From Actinomycetota bacterium (GTDB taxonomy: Bacteria; Actinomycetota; Actinomycetes; S36-B12), in assembly GCA_016870425.1 (NCBI GenBank), contig VGBQ01000004.1, positions 1 to 30,659 of the forward strand: a stretch of 30,659 bases of DNA, read 5' to 3'. A program made the translations under genes and the position numbers. Under the pieces are notes generated by a model that had not been told where the DNA came from, made no database searches, and saw only the letters and a program-made list of their open reading frames with translations. Shown here one piece after another: positions 15,221 to 23,485 of the stretch (the first letter of the stretch is position 1; every line of letters starts with the position of its first letter).

Positions 15221-15913
15221 CTATTGGCAGGCGGGCAAACCCAGTCGGTCGCGGACATCTGCCACCCAGGAGTCATTCGCGGTGGCATCCCAGTACGCCG
15301 TCCCACCGGGCTGGCCCGACACGGTCCCGCGAAGCGCGTCGACGCTTTCCCACGTGTCGGCGACGATGCACCAACTCTCCGGACCCGTCGCGATCCCTGC
15401 GGCGTCGGCGGACGCCGCCCAGATGGCGGGATCAGGTCGGGCCACGCCGAGTTCATGCGTGAACACCAGCCGGGCTCCGTCCGGGACGAGGACCGGCATT
15501 CCCGCGGCAAACTCCGCGGGGCCGGTCGCGATGACGACGACGTCGCATCCTGACCTCGCGGCGTCCCGCACCACCCTCGCCGCATCGAGCCGCACGGCGA
15601 GGCCGGGGCCCGACGCGAGAAAGCGGCCATACCCCGCGGCATCCCAGGGTTTCCCGCACAGGCGCGGGAAGTCGGCCGCGATTTCCTCGAGGGCCTGCGC
15701 CCAGGTTGCCTCCCCTCGATCGCAACGCCGTCGTGCAGATTCGGGGTCGGGTAGTGGCGCGGGCAGCGTGTCGGGGTCGTACGGCCGCACCCCGAGCAGC
15801 ACCGTGAGGAGCGCTCCGGGGTCGACATCGATGGAGCGCGCGTACTCGATCATGCGCGGGTAGCGGGGCGGCAGCAGGACGCCGACGTCGAGAAGCAGGG
15901 CCCGGGCGGTCAC
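15221..15913 (-). CDS. HAD-like protein with altered motif III, beside the RiPP dehydratase
   Basis: A 230-aa protein with the layout of a haloacid-dehalogenase-type hydrolase. Motif I is LLLDVGVLL (nucleophile Asp, with Gly at +2 as in some HAD dehalogenases and phosphatases). A helical cap covers about residues 20-100. Motif II is VVIATG, motif III VARPDPAIW (Arg in place of the usual Lys), and motif IV CIVADTWESVDAL. The missing Lys and single acidic motif IV make catalysis uncertain. The GTG at 15913 is chosen from a GATACT box 6 nt upstream; the frame is open to 16156 but would overlap the divergent dehydratase. A role in the RiPP pathway is suggested only by position between the left repeat and the dehydratase gene. 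Confidence 0.65.
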   Translation of the reverse strand: MTARALLLDVGVLLPPRYPRMIEYARSIDVDPGALLTVLLGVRPYDPDTLPAPLPDPESARRRCDRGEATWAQALEEIAADFPRLCGKPWDAAGYGRFLASGPGLAVRLDAARVVRDAARSGCDVVVIATGPAEFAAGMPVLVPDGARLVFTHELGVARPDPAIWAASADAAGIATGPESWCIVADTWESVDALRGTVSGQPGGTAYWDATANDSWVADVRDRLGLPACQ

Positions 15914-15919
15914 GGAGGA

Positions 15920-15951
15920 AGTATCCCGCACTCGGCGGGCGACGATACGGT
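15920..15951. promoter_or_regulatory. Divergent leaderless promoters of the HAD and dehydratase genes
   Basis: GATACT on the minus strand (15920-15925) is 6 nt before the HAD GTG at 15913. TACGGT on the plus strand (15946-15951) is 6 nt before the dehydratase GTG at 15958. Both genes thus seem to be read from one 44-bp spacer. Confidence 0.45.
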
Positions 15952-15957
15952 GAGGCG

Positions 15958-17967
15958 GTGCGCACCGAGGGGCTGCAGGCGATCGTGGAAGCCGGAGCTC
16001 CGGGGCGCGACCGCGGACCGCTGCTCGACGCCTCGAGTCCGCTCCTGCGCGAGTGGGTGTCGCGAGCGACCGGCGGCCTCGAAGATGCCACCGAGCCGAT
16101 GCTCGCCTGCCTCGGCTGGTCGCGCGACGACATTGCCGCGTCCCTCGGCGAGCCACGGGTCACCGTGACACCCCCGTGGGCCGCTGCCCTCGATGGCTTC
16201 CTGCAGGCGCTCCCGGCCACGGCGACGGATCTCGCGACGCTGGCGGCACCGGGGGCGGCCGAGGTGAGCGAGTGGCGACCCGACCCGAAGCGCGACCCGC
16301 TCCTATCGATGTGGAACGCCACCCTGCTCGCCGGCCTGGCCCTCCTGCCCGCCGAGCCAGCCCGTGTCTCGCTCAGCGAGGCGGCGCGCACCGACCTGGC
16401 CGTCAGCCTCGTGGGGCGGGTCCTCGCCTGCGTGGTGCGTGCCCTCGAGCCGGAGCTGGTCGTGGCTCGGGCACTGCGCCTGGCACCCGGCGATGCCCTT
16501 CCGGGCGACCGCGCCAGTTGGCTGGACCGTCTTGCTGAACTCCCGGGGCTGGCGCATCCCCTGGGCAGCGTGGTTGCGCAGTGGCGCGAGACGACGGCCG
16601 AGATGCTCCAGCGCCTCGACGCCGACCTCGACGTGCTCACCGACCTGCTCTGGCACGGCGAACGTCCGCGCGAAGTCCTGCGATTCTCCCCGGATGCGGG
16701 TGATCCTCACCAGGGTGGCCGCTCGGTGTGCCTTATCCGCTTCGACGGCGAGCAGCGCGTGGTCTACAAGCCCAAGCCCCAGGCCGGTTCCGCGGCCTGG
16801 CAGGAACTCCTCTCGTGGTGCGCGGAGCAACCGCCGCTGCGCGCGAGCGCGGTCGAACTCGGGGTCCGCACCGTGATCGATCGAGGCGACTACGGGTGGG
16901 ATCAGACCCTGCCCAACGACGATGAGGCCGTTGATGCTCACCAGGCGAGGCGCTGGCTGCGCTCCTACGGAGCCCTGATCAGGCTGCTCGAGGTTGTCGA
17001 AGCAGCGGACATGTGGTTCGACAACGTGCTCACCTCCTCGGGATTGCCCCAGTTCATCGACGTCGAGACCGTGCTCCAGCCCCGCGTGGCGGGCATGAGT
17101 GAGGCGGCCACCCTGCTCGCCGAGACGTGCGCTCCCGGCGGTGCGGTGAGCATGCGCCTCGCGCTTCCCGATGGCGGATTCGAGGACATCGGCGGACTTC
17201 GGCCGGTGTCGCAACTGCGACTCCCCTTCACCGAGCGCATCATCGGGACGCTCTCCTCGCGCACCGACGGCTACGGCGACGACGGGATGATGCAATGGAC
17301 GCCGACCCGCTGGCGCCCCGATATCCCCGACGGTGTTGATGTCGCCAGAGAGGTCCTGGTCGGCTACTGCGCCGTCGACGATGCGCTCCACGGCGACCCT
17401 GATACCGCGGTCAGCTTGGTGACGAATCTCGCTAGGGCGCCCAGTCGCGTCGTCTTGCGCTCGACATTCACGTGCTACGTCGTGATCCGGGAGTCGCTGC
17501 GGCCAGAGGTACTCGGGAGCGGGGTCGACCGGGAGATCGCCCTCGCGCAGCTCCTCTCGCCCGGCGCCCAAGCACTTGCGGTTGCTGCCGATCCCGTCCG
17601 TCGACGCGAGGCGGAGCGCCTCCTGGCCGTGGGCGCGGCCGATCGGGAAGCGATCCGGCGCATGGACATTCCCCTCGTTCGTCATGACCCCTTCTCGGAG
17701 TCCGTCACGCTGGAGGACGGTGTGGTGCATGACTGCTGGTTCGACGGAAGCCCACTCGCGCGATCGATCTCGCGCATCCGCGAACGCGGCCTGAGCCGGC
17801 TGCGCACCGAGGTGCTCCTGGCCCTGATCGACTCGGCCACCGCGGCGGGCGGTCCCCGTGCCCACGCGGCCAGTGTCGCCGCCACCGAGCGCATCGTTGC
17901 AGCGCTGCGGGCCGAGGGGGTCGGCGCGGAAGAGGCTCGAGCGGCGATCAGCGCCCTGCGAGCCTAG
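15958..17967 (+). CDS. Stand-alone LanM-type dehydratase (DUF4135), no LanC cyclase
   Basis: Expected to phosphorylate Ser/Thr of a precursor peptide and eliminate phosphate to give dehydroamino acids. Its 669 aa cover only the dehydratase half of class II LanM (normally about 1000 aa). Kinase-like motifs are present: D249/H251 in GDPHQGGRSV, K271 in VYKPKP, D351 and N356 in DMWFDN, and D368 in FIDVET. R497 and T503 correspond to the elimination residues of CylM. The catalytic-loop His of canonical DxHxxN is Trp353 here. The protein ends in a normal stop and no LanC zinc motif follows, so it is not a frameshifted LanM. The start is the GTG after TACGGT. Its stop shares CTAG with the convergent ABC transporter gene. 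It probably acts on the precursor at 28644-29033. Confidence 0.85.
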   Translation: MRTEGLQAIVEAGAPGRDRGPLLDASSPLLREWVSRATGGLEDATEPMLACLGWSRDDIAASLGEPRVTVTPPWAAALDGFLQALPATATDLATLAAPGAAEVSEWRPDPKRDPLLSMWNATLLAGLALLPAEPARVSLSEAARTDLAVSLVGRVLACVVRALEPELVVARALRLAPGDALPGDRASWLDRLAELPGLAHPLGSVVAQWRETTAEMLQRLDADLDVLTDLLWHGERPREVLRFSPDAGDPHQGGRSVCLIRFDGEQRVVYKPKPQAGSAAWQELLSWCAEQPPLRASAVELGVRTVIDRGDYGWDQTLPNDDEAVDAHQARRWLRSYGALIRLLEVVEAADMWFDNVLTSSGLPQFIDVETVLQPRVAGMSEAATLLAETCAPGGAVSMRLALPDGGFEDIGGLRPVSQLRLPFTERIIGTLSSRTDGYGDDGMMQWTPTRWRPDIPDGVDVAREVLVGYCAVDDALHGDPDTAVSLVTNLARAPSRVVLRSTFTCYVVIRESLRPEVLGSGVDREIALAQLLSPGAQALAVAADPVRRREAERLLAVGAADREAIRRMDIPLVRHDPFSESVTLEDGVVHDCWFDGSPLARSISRIRERGLSRLRTEVLLALIDSATAAGGPRAHAASVAATERIVAALRAEGVGAEEARAAISALRA

Positions 17968-20453
17968 GCGGGGGCGGGGACCGCAACGGGAGGGAGCGCC
18001 TCCGAGGTCTGCCGCTCGACGAGGGTGCGGAAGAGGCCGTCCTGCGCGACGAGGTCGTCGTAGGTGCCGGACTGCACGATGCGTCCCGCATCGATCACCA
18101 GGATGCGATCAGCGGCCCTGATCGTCGAGAGGCGGTGCGCGATCACGACTCGGGTGACGTCCATGTCGTTGAAGGTGCGCGCAACGATGTCCTGGGATGT
18201 GTTGTCCAGGGCGCTCGTTGCCTCGTCGAGGAAGATGATGCGAGGTTTCGTCACGATCGCTCGCGCCAGCAGGATGCGCTGGAGCTGGCCACCCGATACC
18301 TGGCCGGTGCCTGCCGAGATCATCGTGTGCATGCCCATGGGCATGGCATGGATCGCATCCGCGATGTTGACCTTGGTGGCGGCATCCCAGGCATCCTGCT
18401 CGCTGCATCCTGAGTCGCCGACGATCGCACCGATGATGGGCCCGGGCATCGGTCGGGCCTCCTGCATGACCACGCCAATCTGCCGTCTCAGGATCGGACG
18501 GTCGAGCTCGTCAAGGGGCTGCCCGTCGTAGGTGACCGAGCCCGACTGCGGGATCTCCAAGCCGAGCAGCAGCTTCAGGATGGTCGACTTCCCGGAGCCG
18601 GAGGGGCCGGTGATCGCGAGGAACTCCCCGGGGGCGACGTCGAAGGAGATGTCCGTGACGGCATCGGGCGACTCGGGTGTGTAACGGAAGGTCACGGCGT
18701 GCATCGAGACACGGCCGTCGAGCCGCCCGGGGTCCACGGCGTCGAGTGGCTGCTCGGGATCCGCCTGGATGATCGGCATCAGGCGTTCGAGGAGGGGAAC
18801 GCATGCCCCGAGCGGGCCGAAGGAGAATGTCATCGCAGCAATCGCCGCGGTGAACGCTCCGGCCGCCGCGAGGAAGCCCATGAAGACGCCGTCGCTGAGT
18901 TGGTCCCTCAGGGCGATGCCGCCGTAGATGACGACCACGGTCGTGATGAGGACACCGAAACACGCTGTGATCGCCGTCGTCCAGACGCGCACCCTGCCCG
19001 AGCGATAGGTGTAGAGCTGGTTCTCTCGGAAGAGAACCTCCCATCGACTCACCATCTGAGCCTCCGCGCCTGCCACGCGGATCTTGGACACGCCTCCCAG
19101 CATCTGGAAGACGAAGCCGAAGAGTCGGCCGCTTGCCGTGAAGCCCGCCCGCTGGTTGCGAATGTTGCGGATGTTGAGGAACACCAGGAGGGCGACGACG
19201 ATGCTCGCGATCGCGAGCGTGATGAGGGCGAGAACAAAGTCGTAGAGGAAGAGGAAGGCGAGATTCACGACGGAGAAGATCGCTGTGATGAATGCCGCCA
19301 GGACGGAGCCTCCGATGAGTTGCCGGATGATGTCGATGCCCTGGACGCGATTGACGAGGTCGCCGGTCGTGAATTGGCGAAAGAAGCCGGCCGGCAGGCG
19401 AAGCATGTGGTTCCACATCGATGGCTCGAGTTCCTGCTGGAAGACTCCCTCAATTCGCAGGAGCGCGATGTTTTGAGTGAGGAGGAGCAGGCCCACGGCC
19501 GCTGCTGCTCCGAGCAGCAGGACGAGGACGCTCAAGAGCATCGTCACGCTCTGCTGGGGGATGACGAGGTCGTAGAACAGCGTCGTGATCAAGGGCGTTG
19601 CCAGTCCGGCGACTCCGGCGAGGAATCCGGCGAGGAGCAGGGCGCGCAGGGCACTCTTGGCATTGCCGAAGGCGAACTTGAGCATGCCGCGCGTGGTGGT
19701 GCCCTTCGGGGGCAGGGGCCGGGTGAAGGCGTATCCCTCGGGATCGAGCAGATCGGCCACGTCTTCGATCGGCGAGACCGTGCCCGTGATGGGATCGTGG
19801 ACGCGGTAGGTGCCGCCGCTGGGGACGCATGCGACAGGATGCCGGTCGTCGCCCATGAATGCGAGAACGGGTTCGATGGCGGCCGGCCACCACTTCCCGC
19901 CGATGTTGACCGGTCGGGCGCGGCATCCGGCACCGTTGGCGAGTTCGGTCACGGGGTCGAAGAGGACCTCGCCGGACAACTCGGTGCGGAAGGTCACGCG
20001 CAGGAACTCACCGATCGGCACCATGGCCTGGGTGAGGGCCTCCAGCGATCCCTGCGGTCGGCCCACGGGGGCATCCGGCTGGTCCATGACCAGGGCCAAG
20101 GCATCGGTCGATGCCAGCAACTGGTCGGAGCGCGCCGCGGCAAGCGTGTCGAGTCGGTGCTCCTCGCCGGCTATCCAGGGGCCGTTCTGGGCGACGGCCG
20201 TGGCGATGGTGGGCGTGAGGTCCACGGCCGTGGCCTCGCTGGAGGGGGCGACCACGCAATCGGGGGCGGCGACGAGGAATGCCGCGTAGCCGTCAGGCGT
20301 GGCGGTGGCGGTCAACTCGACCGGGCCAGTGAAGGACGCCACCGGGATCCAGGGTCCGGCTGGGTCGACCTGCTGGATGAAGAGGTCGATCCCACCGCTC
20401 TCGACCGACACCGACGGCGTGGTGGCGAGATCGAACCGCTGACGGACGCTCAT
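17964..20453 (-). CDS. NHLM-type ABC transporter, permease/ATPase subunit (no peptidase)
   Basis: Second export ABC protein typical of NHLP bacteriocin systems (TIGR03797-like), 829 aa. An unusual N-terminal cytoplasmic region of about 270 residues precedes six transmembrane helices (about 280-560). An ATPase domain follows, with Walker A GPSGSGKST, signature VSGGQLQR and Walker B IIFLDEATSALD. It lacks a C39 peptidase. Its ATG overlaps the stop of the peptidase-bearing partner (ATGA), so the two are co-translated and likely form a heterodimer at the membrane. What the N-terminal region does is not known. It is the last gene of the operon; its stop overlaps that of the convergent dehydratase gene. 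Confidence 0.92.
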   Translation of the reverse strand: MSVRQRFDLATTPSVSVESGGIDLFIQQVDPAGPWIPVASFTGPVELTATATPDGYAAFLVAAPDCVVAPSSEATAVDLTPTIATAVAQNGPWIAGEEHRLDTLAAARSDQLLASTDALALVMDQPDAPVGRPQGSLEALTQAMVPIGEFLRVTFRTELSGEVLFDPVTELANGAGCRARPVNIGGKWWPAAIEPVLAFMGDDRHPVACVPSGGTYRVHDPITGTVSPIEDVADLLDPEGYAFTRPLPPKGTTTRGMLKFAFGNAKSALRALLLAGFLAGVAGLATPLITTLFYDLVIPQQSVTMLLSVLVLLLGAAAAVGLLLLTQNIALLRIEGVFQQELEPSMWNHMLRLPAGFFRQFTTGDLVNRVQGIDIIRQLIGGSVLAAFITAIFSVVNLAFLFLYDFVLALITLAIASIVVALLVFLNIRNIRNQRAGFTASGRLFGFVFQMLGGVSKIRVAGAEAQMVSRWEVLFRENQLYTYRSGRVRVWTTAITACFGVLITTVVVIYGGIALRDQLSDGVFMGFLAAAGAFTAAIAAMTFSFGPLGACVPLLERLMPIIQADPEQPLDAVDPGRLDGRVSMHAVTFRYTPESPDAVTDISFDVAPGEFLAITGPSGSGKSTILKLLLGLEIPQSGSVTYDGQPLDELDRPILRRQIGVVMQEARPMPGPIIGAIVGDSGCSEQDAWDAATKVNIADAIHAMPMGMHTMISAGTGQVSGGQLQRILLARAIVTKPRIIFLDEATSALDNTSQDIVARTFNDMDVTRVVIAHRLSTIRAADRILVIDAGRIVQSGTYDDLVAQDGLFRTLVERQTSEALPPVAVPAPA

Positions 20454-22663
20454 GAGGGGCCCACAAGTGCGACGTAGGCGGGGCAGGTGGTCATGAGTTC
20501 GTCATGCGTCCCGCGGCCCACCTCCTTGCCTTCCTCGAGTACGACGATGAGGTCGCTGTCTTTCACTGTGCTGAGGCGGTGGGCGATGATGATGCACGTC
20601 AGCCCGCGCGCCCTGAGCGCTCGATCTAGACGCATCTCGTCGATCGTGTCCAATGCACTCGTGGCCTCGTCGAGGATGATGATGCTGGGGTTCAGGGCAA
20701 GGGCCCGGGCAATCTCCAGCCGCTGTCCCTGACCGCCGCTGAAGTTCGTGCCCCCCTCGTCGACATGCGTGGCGAAACCGCCAACGCGGGCCACGATGGC
20801 GTCGTGGATCTGGGCATCGATGGCCGCCTGGCGAACCCATTCGAACGGGCGGCTGGAGTCGAAGAGCGTGAGATTCTCGGTCACGGTCCCGTCGAAGAGC
20901 ATGATGAGCTGGTCGACCTTCGCCAGGGAGTTCACGACCAGCACTCGCGGCCACGAATCGCGCGGCTGGTCGTCGAGGAGGACCTCGCCGGTCCACGGCT
21001 CCAGAAGACCCACGATGATGTTGCCCACCGTCGACTTCCCCGAGCCGCTGGCTCCGACGATGGCAACGCGCTGGCCGGGTTCGACGACGAGGTTGAAGTC
21101 GCTGAGAAGCGGAGCGCTCGATGGGTTGTAGCCGAAGGTGATGTCGCGCAATTCGACCTTGCCCGACAGTCGCGGTCGGTCGACTCTCACGCTTCCGTCA
21201 TCAGGTGAGATCAGCGGCGGTGCGAGGGGATCCGCCGGGTACATCGTGACGTCCTCGACCTGCGTCAGCTGTGCTCGCGCGCTCTGGAACTGATCGCCCG
21301 ACGTCACGAGAGAGCCCAGCGGTGCCATGAACTGGACCAGCAGGCCCTGGAAGGCGACGAGGCCGCCCACCGTGAGGTCGCCGGCGAAGATCAGGGCGGA
21401 GCCGGCGGTGAAGACCAGCACCGTGTTGACGATGGAGACGACCGAGGGCAGTACGCCGATCCCGGTGGTGAGCTTGCCCACCGCCTGCTCGGCGTTGGTG
21501 GCCTTGGCCTGCGATCCGGCCCATCGGACATAGAACTCGTCCTCGCTGCCGGTCGCCTTGATGTTCTCGATGAGGGAAACCCCCTGGAAGGCGACGGCGG
21601 TCTGGCGGACCTGGGCATCCTGCTGTCGGATGTTCTCCTGGACCTGGGTTCGCGAGACCCACCACAGCACGGTGAGGTTGACGGCGGCCATGACGAGGCC
21701 GATCAGAGACAGGGCCGGGCTGTACAAGAGCATGAACGCCCCGAAGACGACCATCGAGGCGATGTTGACGAAGACCGTGCCGAGGGGGCCCGCGAGCAGT
21801 TGCGAAAGCGTCGCGTTGATCTGCAGCTTCTGCACCATGGCGCCGGGTTGCCGGGCGTCGAAGTACGACGTCGGCAGCCGCATCATGTGCATGAGGAAGC
21901 CCGTGGTCTCCCGTGACGAGATCTTCATCTGCAGGCGCAGCATCGCCGACTGCTGCAGGGCCGTGAAGCCGAACATGAGGACGGTGACGATGACGAATCC
22001 GACGATGATGGCCGGCAGAAGGCGCGGCCGACCGAGTGCGCCAAGCACCTGGTCGACGAAGACCGAGGTGAGCACGGATGCCATGACGCCCGGCACGGCC
22101 AGGAGGATGCCAGCGCCGATGATGAATGCCAGCGCGCCGTAGGACCCCCGCAGCATCCGTCCGAGGCCTCCAGCGAGGCCGATCGCGGGTTTGGGCCGCT
22201 GCTCGGTCTCGGGTGTCCTGGCGAAGACCAGCCCGATCCCGCTGTAGCTCGACCGGAACTCGGCCGGCGTTACCTGGCGCTGCCCCGCGGCAGGGTCATT
22301 GATGAGGGCGTGCCCGTCCTTGAAGCCTTCGAGCACGACGAAGTGGCTCTGGCGCCAGAAGATGATGCAGGGCATCTGCTGCTGCGCGAGCTCGTCGGCA
22401 TCGAAGCGGCCGCCGCTTGCCTCGAGGCCGTAGTGGCGAGCGGCCTTGACGATGGCGAGAGCGTTGGCGCCGTCGCGAGAGACCCCGCACGTCACGCGCA
22501 GCTCCTCCAAGGGCACCCAGCAGCCGAAGTGCGCGAGGATCATGGCGAGGCTCGCCGCGCCGCATTCGACCTCCTCCATCTGCACGATGGTGGGGACCTT
22601 CGCCACGGGCACGGCGGGGAGCGGCTCGGCTTTCGCCTGGACGGGGGGATTGTCGACGGCCAT
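20450..22663 (-). CDS. NHLM-type ABC transporter with N-terminal C39 peptidase
   Basis: A peptidase/permease/ATPase of 737 aa (TIGR03796-like) that cuts the leader after Gly-Gly and exports the mature peptide. The C39 domain has the catalytic triad visible: C34 in VECGAASL, H107 in SHFVVLEG and D123 in INDPAAG. Gln28 in IVQMEE lies where the oxyanion Gln is expected. Six transmembrane helices cover about 165-440. The ATPase shows GASGSGKST, FSGGQGQR and IIILDEATSALD. This gene supplies the only visible protease for the Gly-Gly site of the precursor. It starts 6 nt after the adaptor gene and overlaps the next ABC gene. Confidence 0.95.
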   Translation of the reverse strand: MAVDNPPVQAKAEPLPAVPVAKVPTIVQMEEVECGAASLAMILAHFGCWVPLEELRVTCGVSRDGANALAIVKAARHYGLEASGGRFDADELAQQQMPCIIFWRQSHFVVLEGFKDGHALINDPAAGQRQVTPAEFRSSYSGIGLVFARTPETEQRPKPAIGLAGGLGRMLRGSYGALAFIIGAGILLAVPGVMASVLTSVFVDQVLGALGRPRLLPAIIVGFVIVTVLMFGFTALQQSAMLRLQMKISSRETTGFLMHMMRLPTSYFDARQPGAMVQKLQINATLSQLLAGPLGTVFVNIASMVVFGAFMLLYSPALSLIGLVMAAVNLTVLWWVSRTQVQENIRQQDAQVRQTAVAFQGVSLIENIKATGSEDEFYVRWAGSQAKATNAEQAVGKLTTGIGVLPSVVSIVNTVLVFTAGSALIFAGDLTVGGLVAFQGLLVQFMAPLGSLVTSGDQFQSARAQLTQVEDVTMYPADPLAPPLISPDDGSVRVDRPRLSGKVELRDITFGYNPSSAPLLSDFNLVVEPGQRVAIVGASGSGKSTVGNIIVGLLEPWTGEVLLDDQPRDSWPRVLVVNSLAKVDQLIMLFDGTVTENLTLFDSSRPFEWVRQAAIDAQIHDAIVARVGGFATHVDEGGTNFSGGQGQRLEIARALALNPSIIILDEATSALDTIDEMRLDRALRARGLTCIIIAHRLSTVKDSDLIVVLEEGKEVGRGTHDELMTTCPAYVALVGPS

Positions 22664-22669
22664 GGCGCG

Positions 22670-23467
22670 CTAGGGCTGCAGGTATTCGATGGGGTGGCCG
22701 GTCCCGGTCGTGATGACGAGGCTGCCGGTGCTGCCGTAGGCGAGGGTCGGGCACCAGGAGGCGTCGACGTTCATCAGGACACCAACGCCTCCGCCGGGGG
22801 GTGCGATCACCTCGGCGAGGCCCGCGAGACCGAGTCGATCGGCAATCTGCTCCTCGGTCAGGGGCGCACGGAGCACCGCGCTCACGGCGCCCGTGTAGGA
22901 AGGGCAGTCGGGCGCGCTGAAGACCGCTGGCTGATCGACCGTCAACGACGATGCGTCCTGCGGTGCGAGGAAGGTGACGACGCTGCGCTGGTCTCCCTCT
23001 TGGACCACCAGCAGGATCGTTGCCGAGGCGGGAACTTCTGCTTCACCCGCGTAGAACGCCGCGGCCACCGTCCCTTTGACCGGACTGGTGAGATCGCGCA
23101 CCTGGCCATCGACGGTGGTGACCTGGCCGATGCGCTGTCCGACCTGGACCGTGTCGCCTTCAACAAGGGTCATTCCCTGCAGCGTCCCGGGGCTTACCGC
23201 CACGATGGGCACGAATCCGGTTGCGGGGACCAGGCCGCCCGTGGAGGTCACCGAGGTGCTGATGGAGGCAAAGGTGGCCCAGAGAAGCACGCCGAGGATC
23301 GTGATGACGGAGACCCCCAGCGCAGCCTTCATCCAGGGGCGCACCACCTGAATGAGGTCGTCGAACCGTTCGGTCCCGGCCTCGGGTGGAGTGGGCGGCA
23401 CCGCGAGGGTCTGACCCGGGGTGTCGGGCGCGTCGCTCCCGTCGGTTTGCGGCGATGGTGCCGGCAT
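22670..23467 (-). CDS. HlyD-like NHLM secretion adaptor
   Basis: A 265-aa membrane-fusion-type protein of the NHLM secretion family (TIGR03794-like). It has a Pro-rich cytoplasmic N-terminus, one transmembrane helix at about residues 48-70 (AALGVSVITILGVLLWATFA), and then beta-barrel/lipoyl-like strands such as GTLQGMTLVEGDTVQVGQRIG. It lacks the long coiled-coil hairpin of Gram-negative HlyD and is short, which suits a cell without that outer-membrane architecture. It probably sits outside the membrane and assists the two ABC proteins. GGGAGG precedes the ATG. It lies 18 nt after the P450 gene. Confidence 0.82.
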   Translation of the reverse strand: MPAPSPQTDGSDAPDTPGQTLAVPPTPPEAGTERFDDLIQVVRPWMKAALGVSVITILGVLLWATFASISTSVTSTGGLVPATGFVPIVAVSPGTLQGMTLVEGDTVQVGQRIGQVTTVDGQVRDLTSPVKGTVAAAFYAGEAEVPASATILLVVQEGDQRSVVTFLAPQDASSLTVDQPAVFSAPDCPSYTGAVSAVLRAPLTEEQIADRLGLAGLAEVIAPPGGGVGVLMNVDASWCPTLAYGSTGSLVITTGTGHPIEYLQP

Positions 23468-23485
23468 GTACGGCCCTCCCGCTGG

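Noticed and set aside
17940..18010. Frameshifted remnant of a LanC cyclase after the dehydratase
   Set aside because: The downstream sequence is the end of an intact ABC transporter gene on the other strand; no LanC zinc motifs in any frame.
18699..20477. 592-codon plus-strand frame opposite the ABC transporter gene (and a similar one at 22310-23533)
   Set aside because: Glu/Asp/His-rich reverse-complement frames of transporter genes; no motifs, no ribosome binding site.
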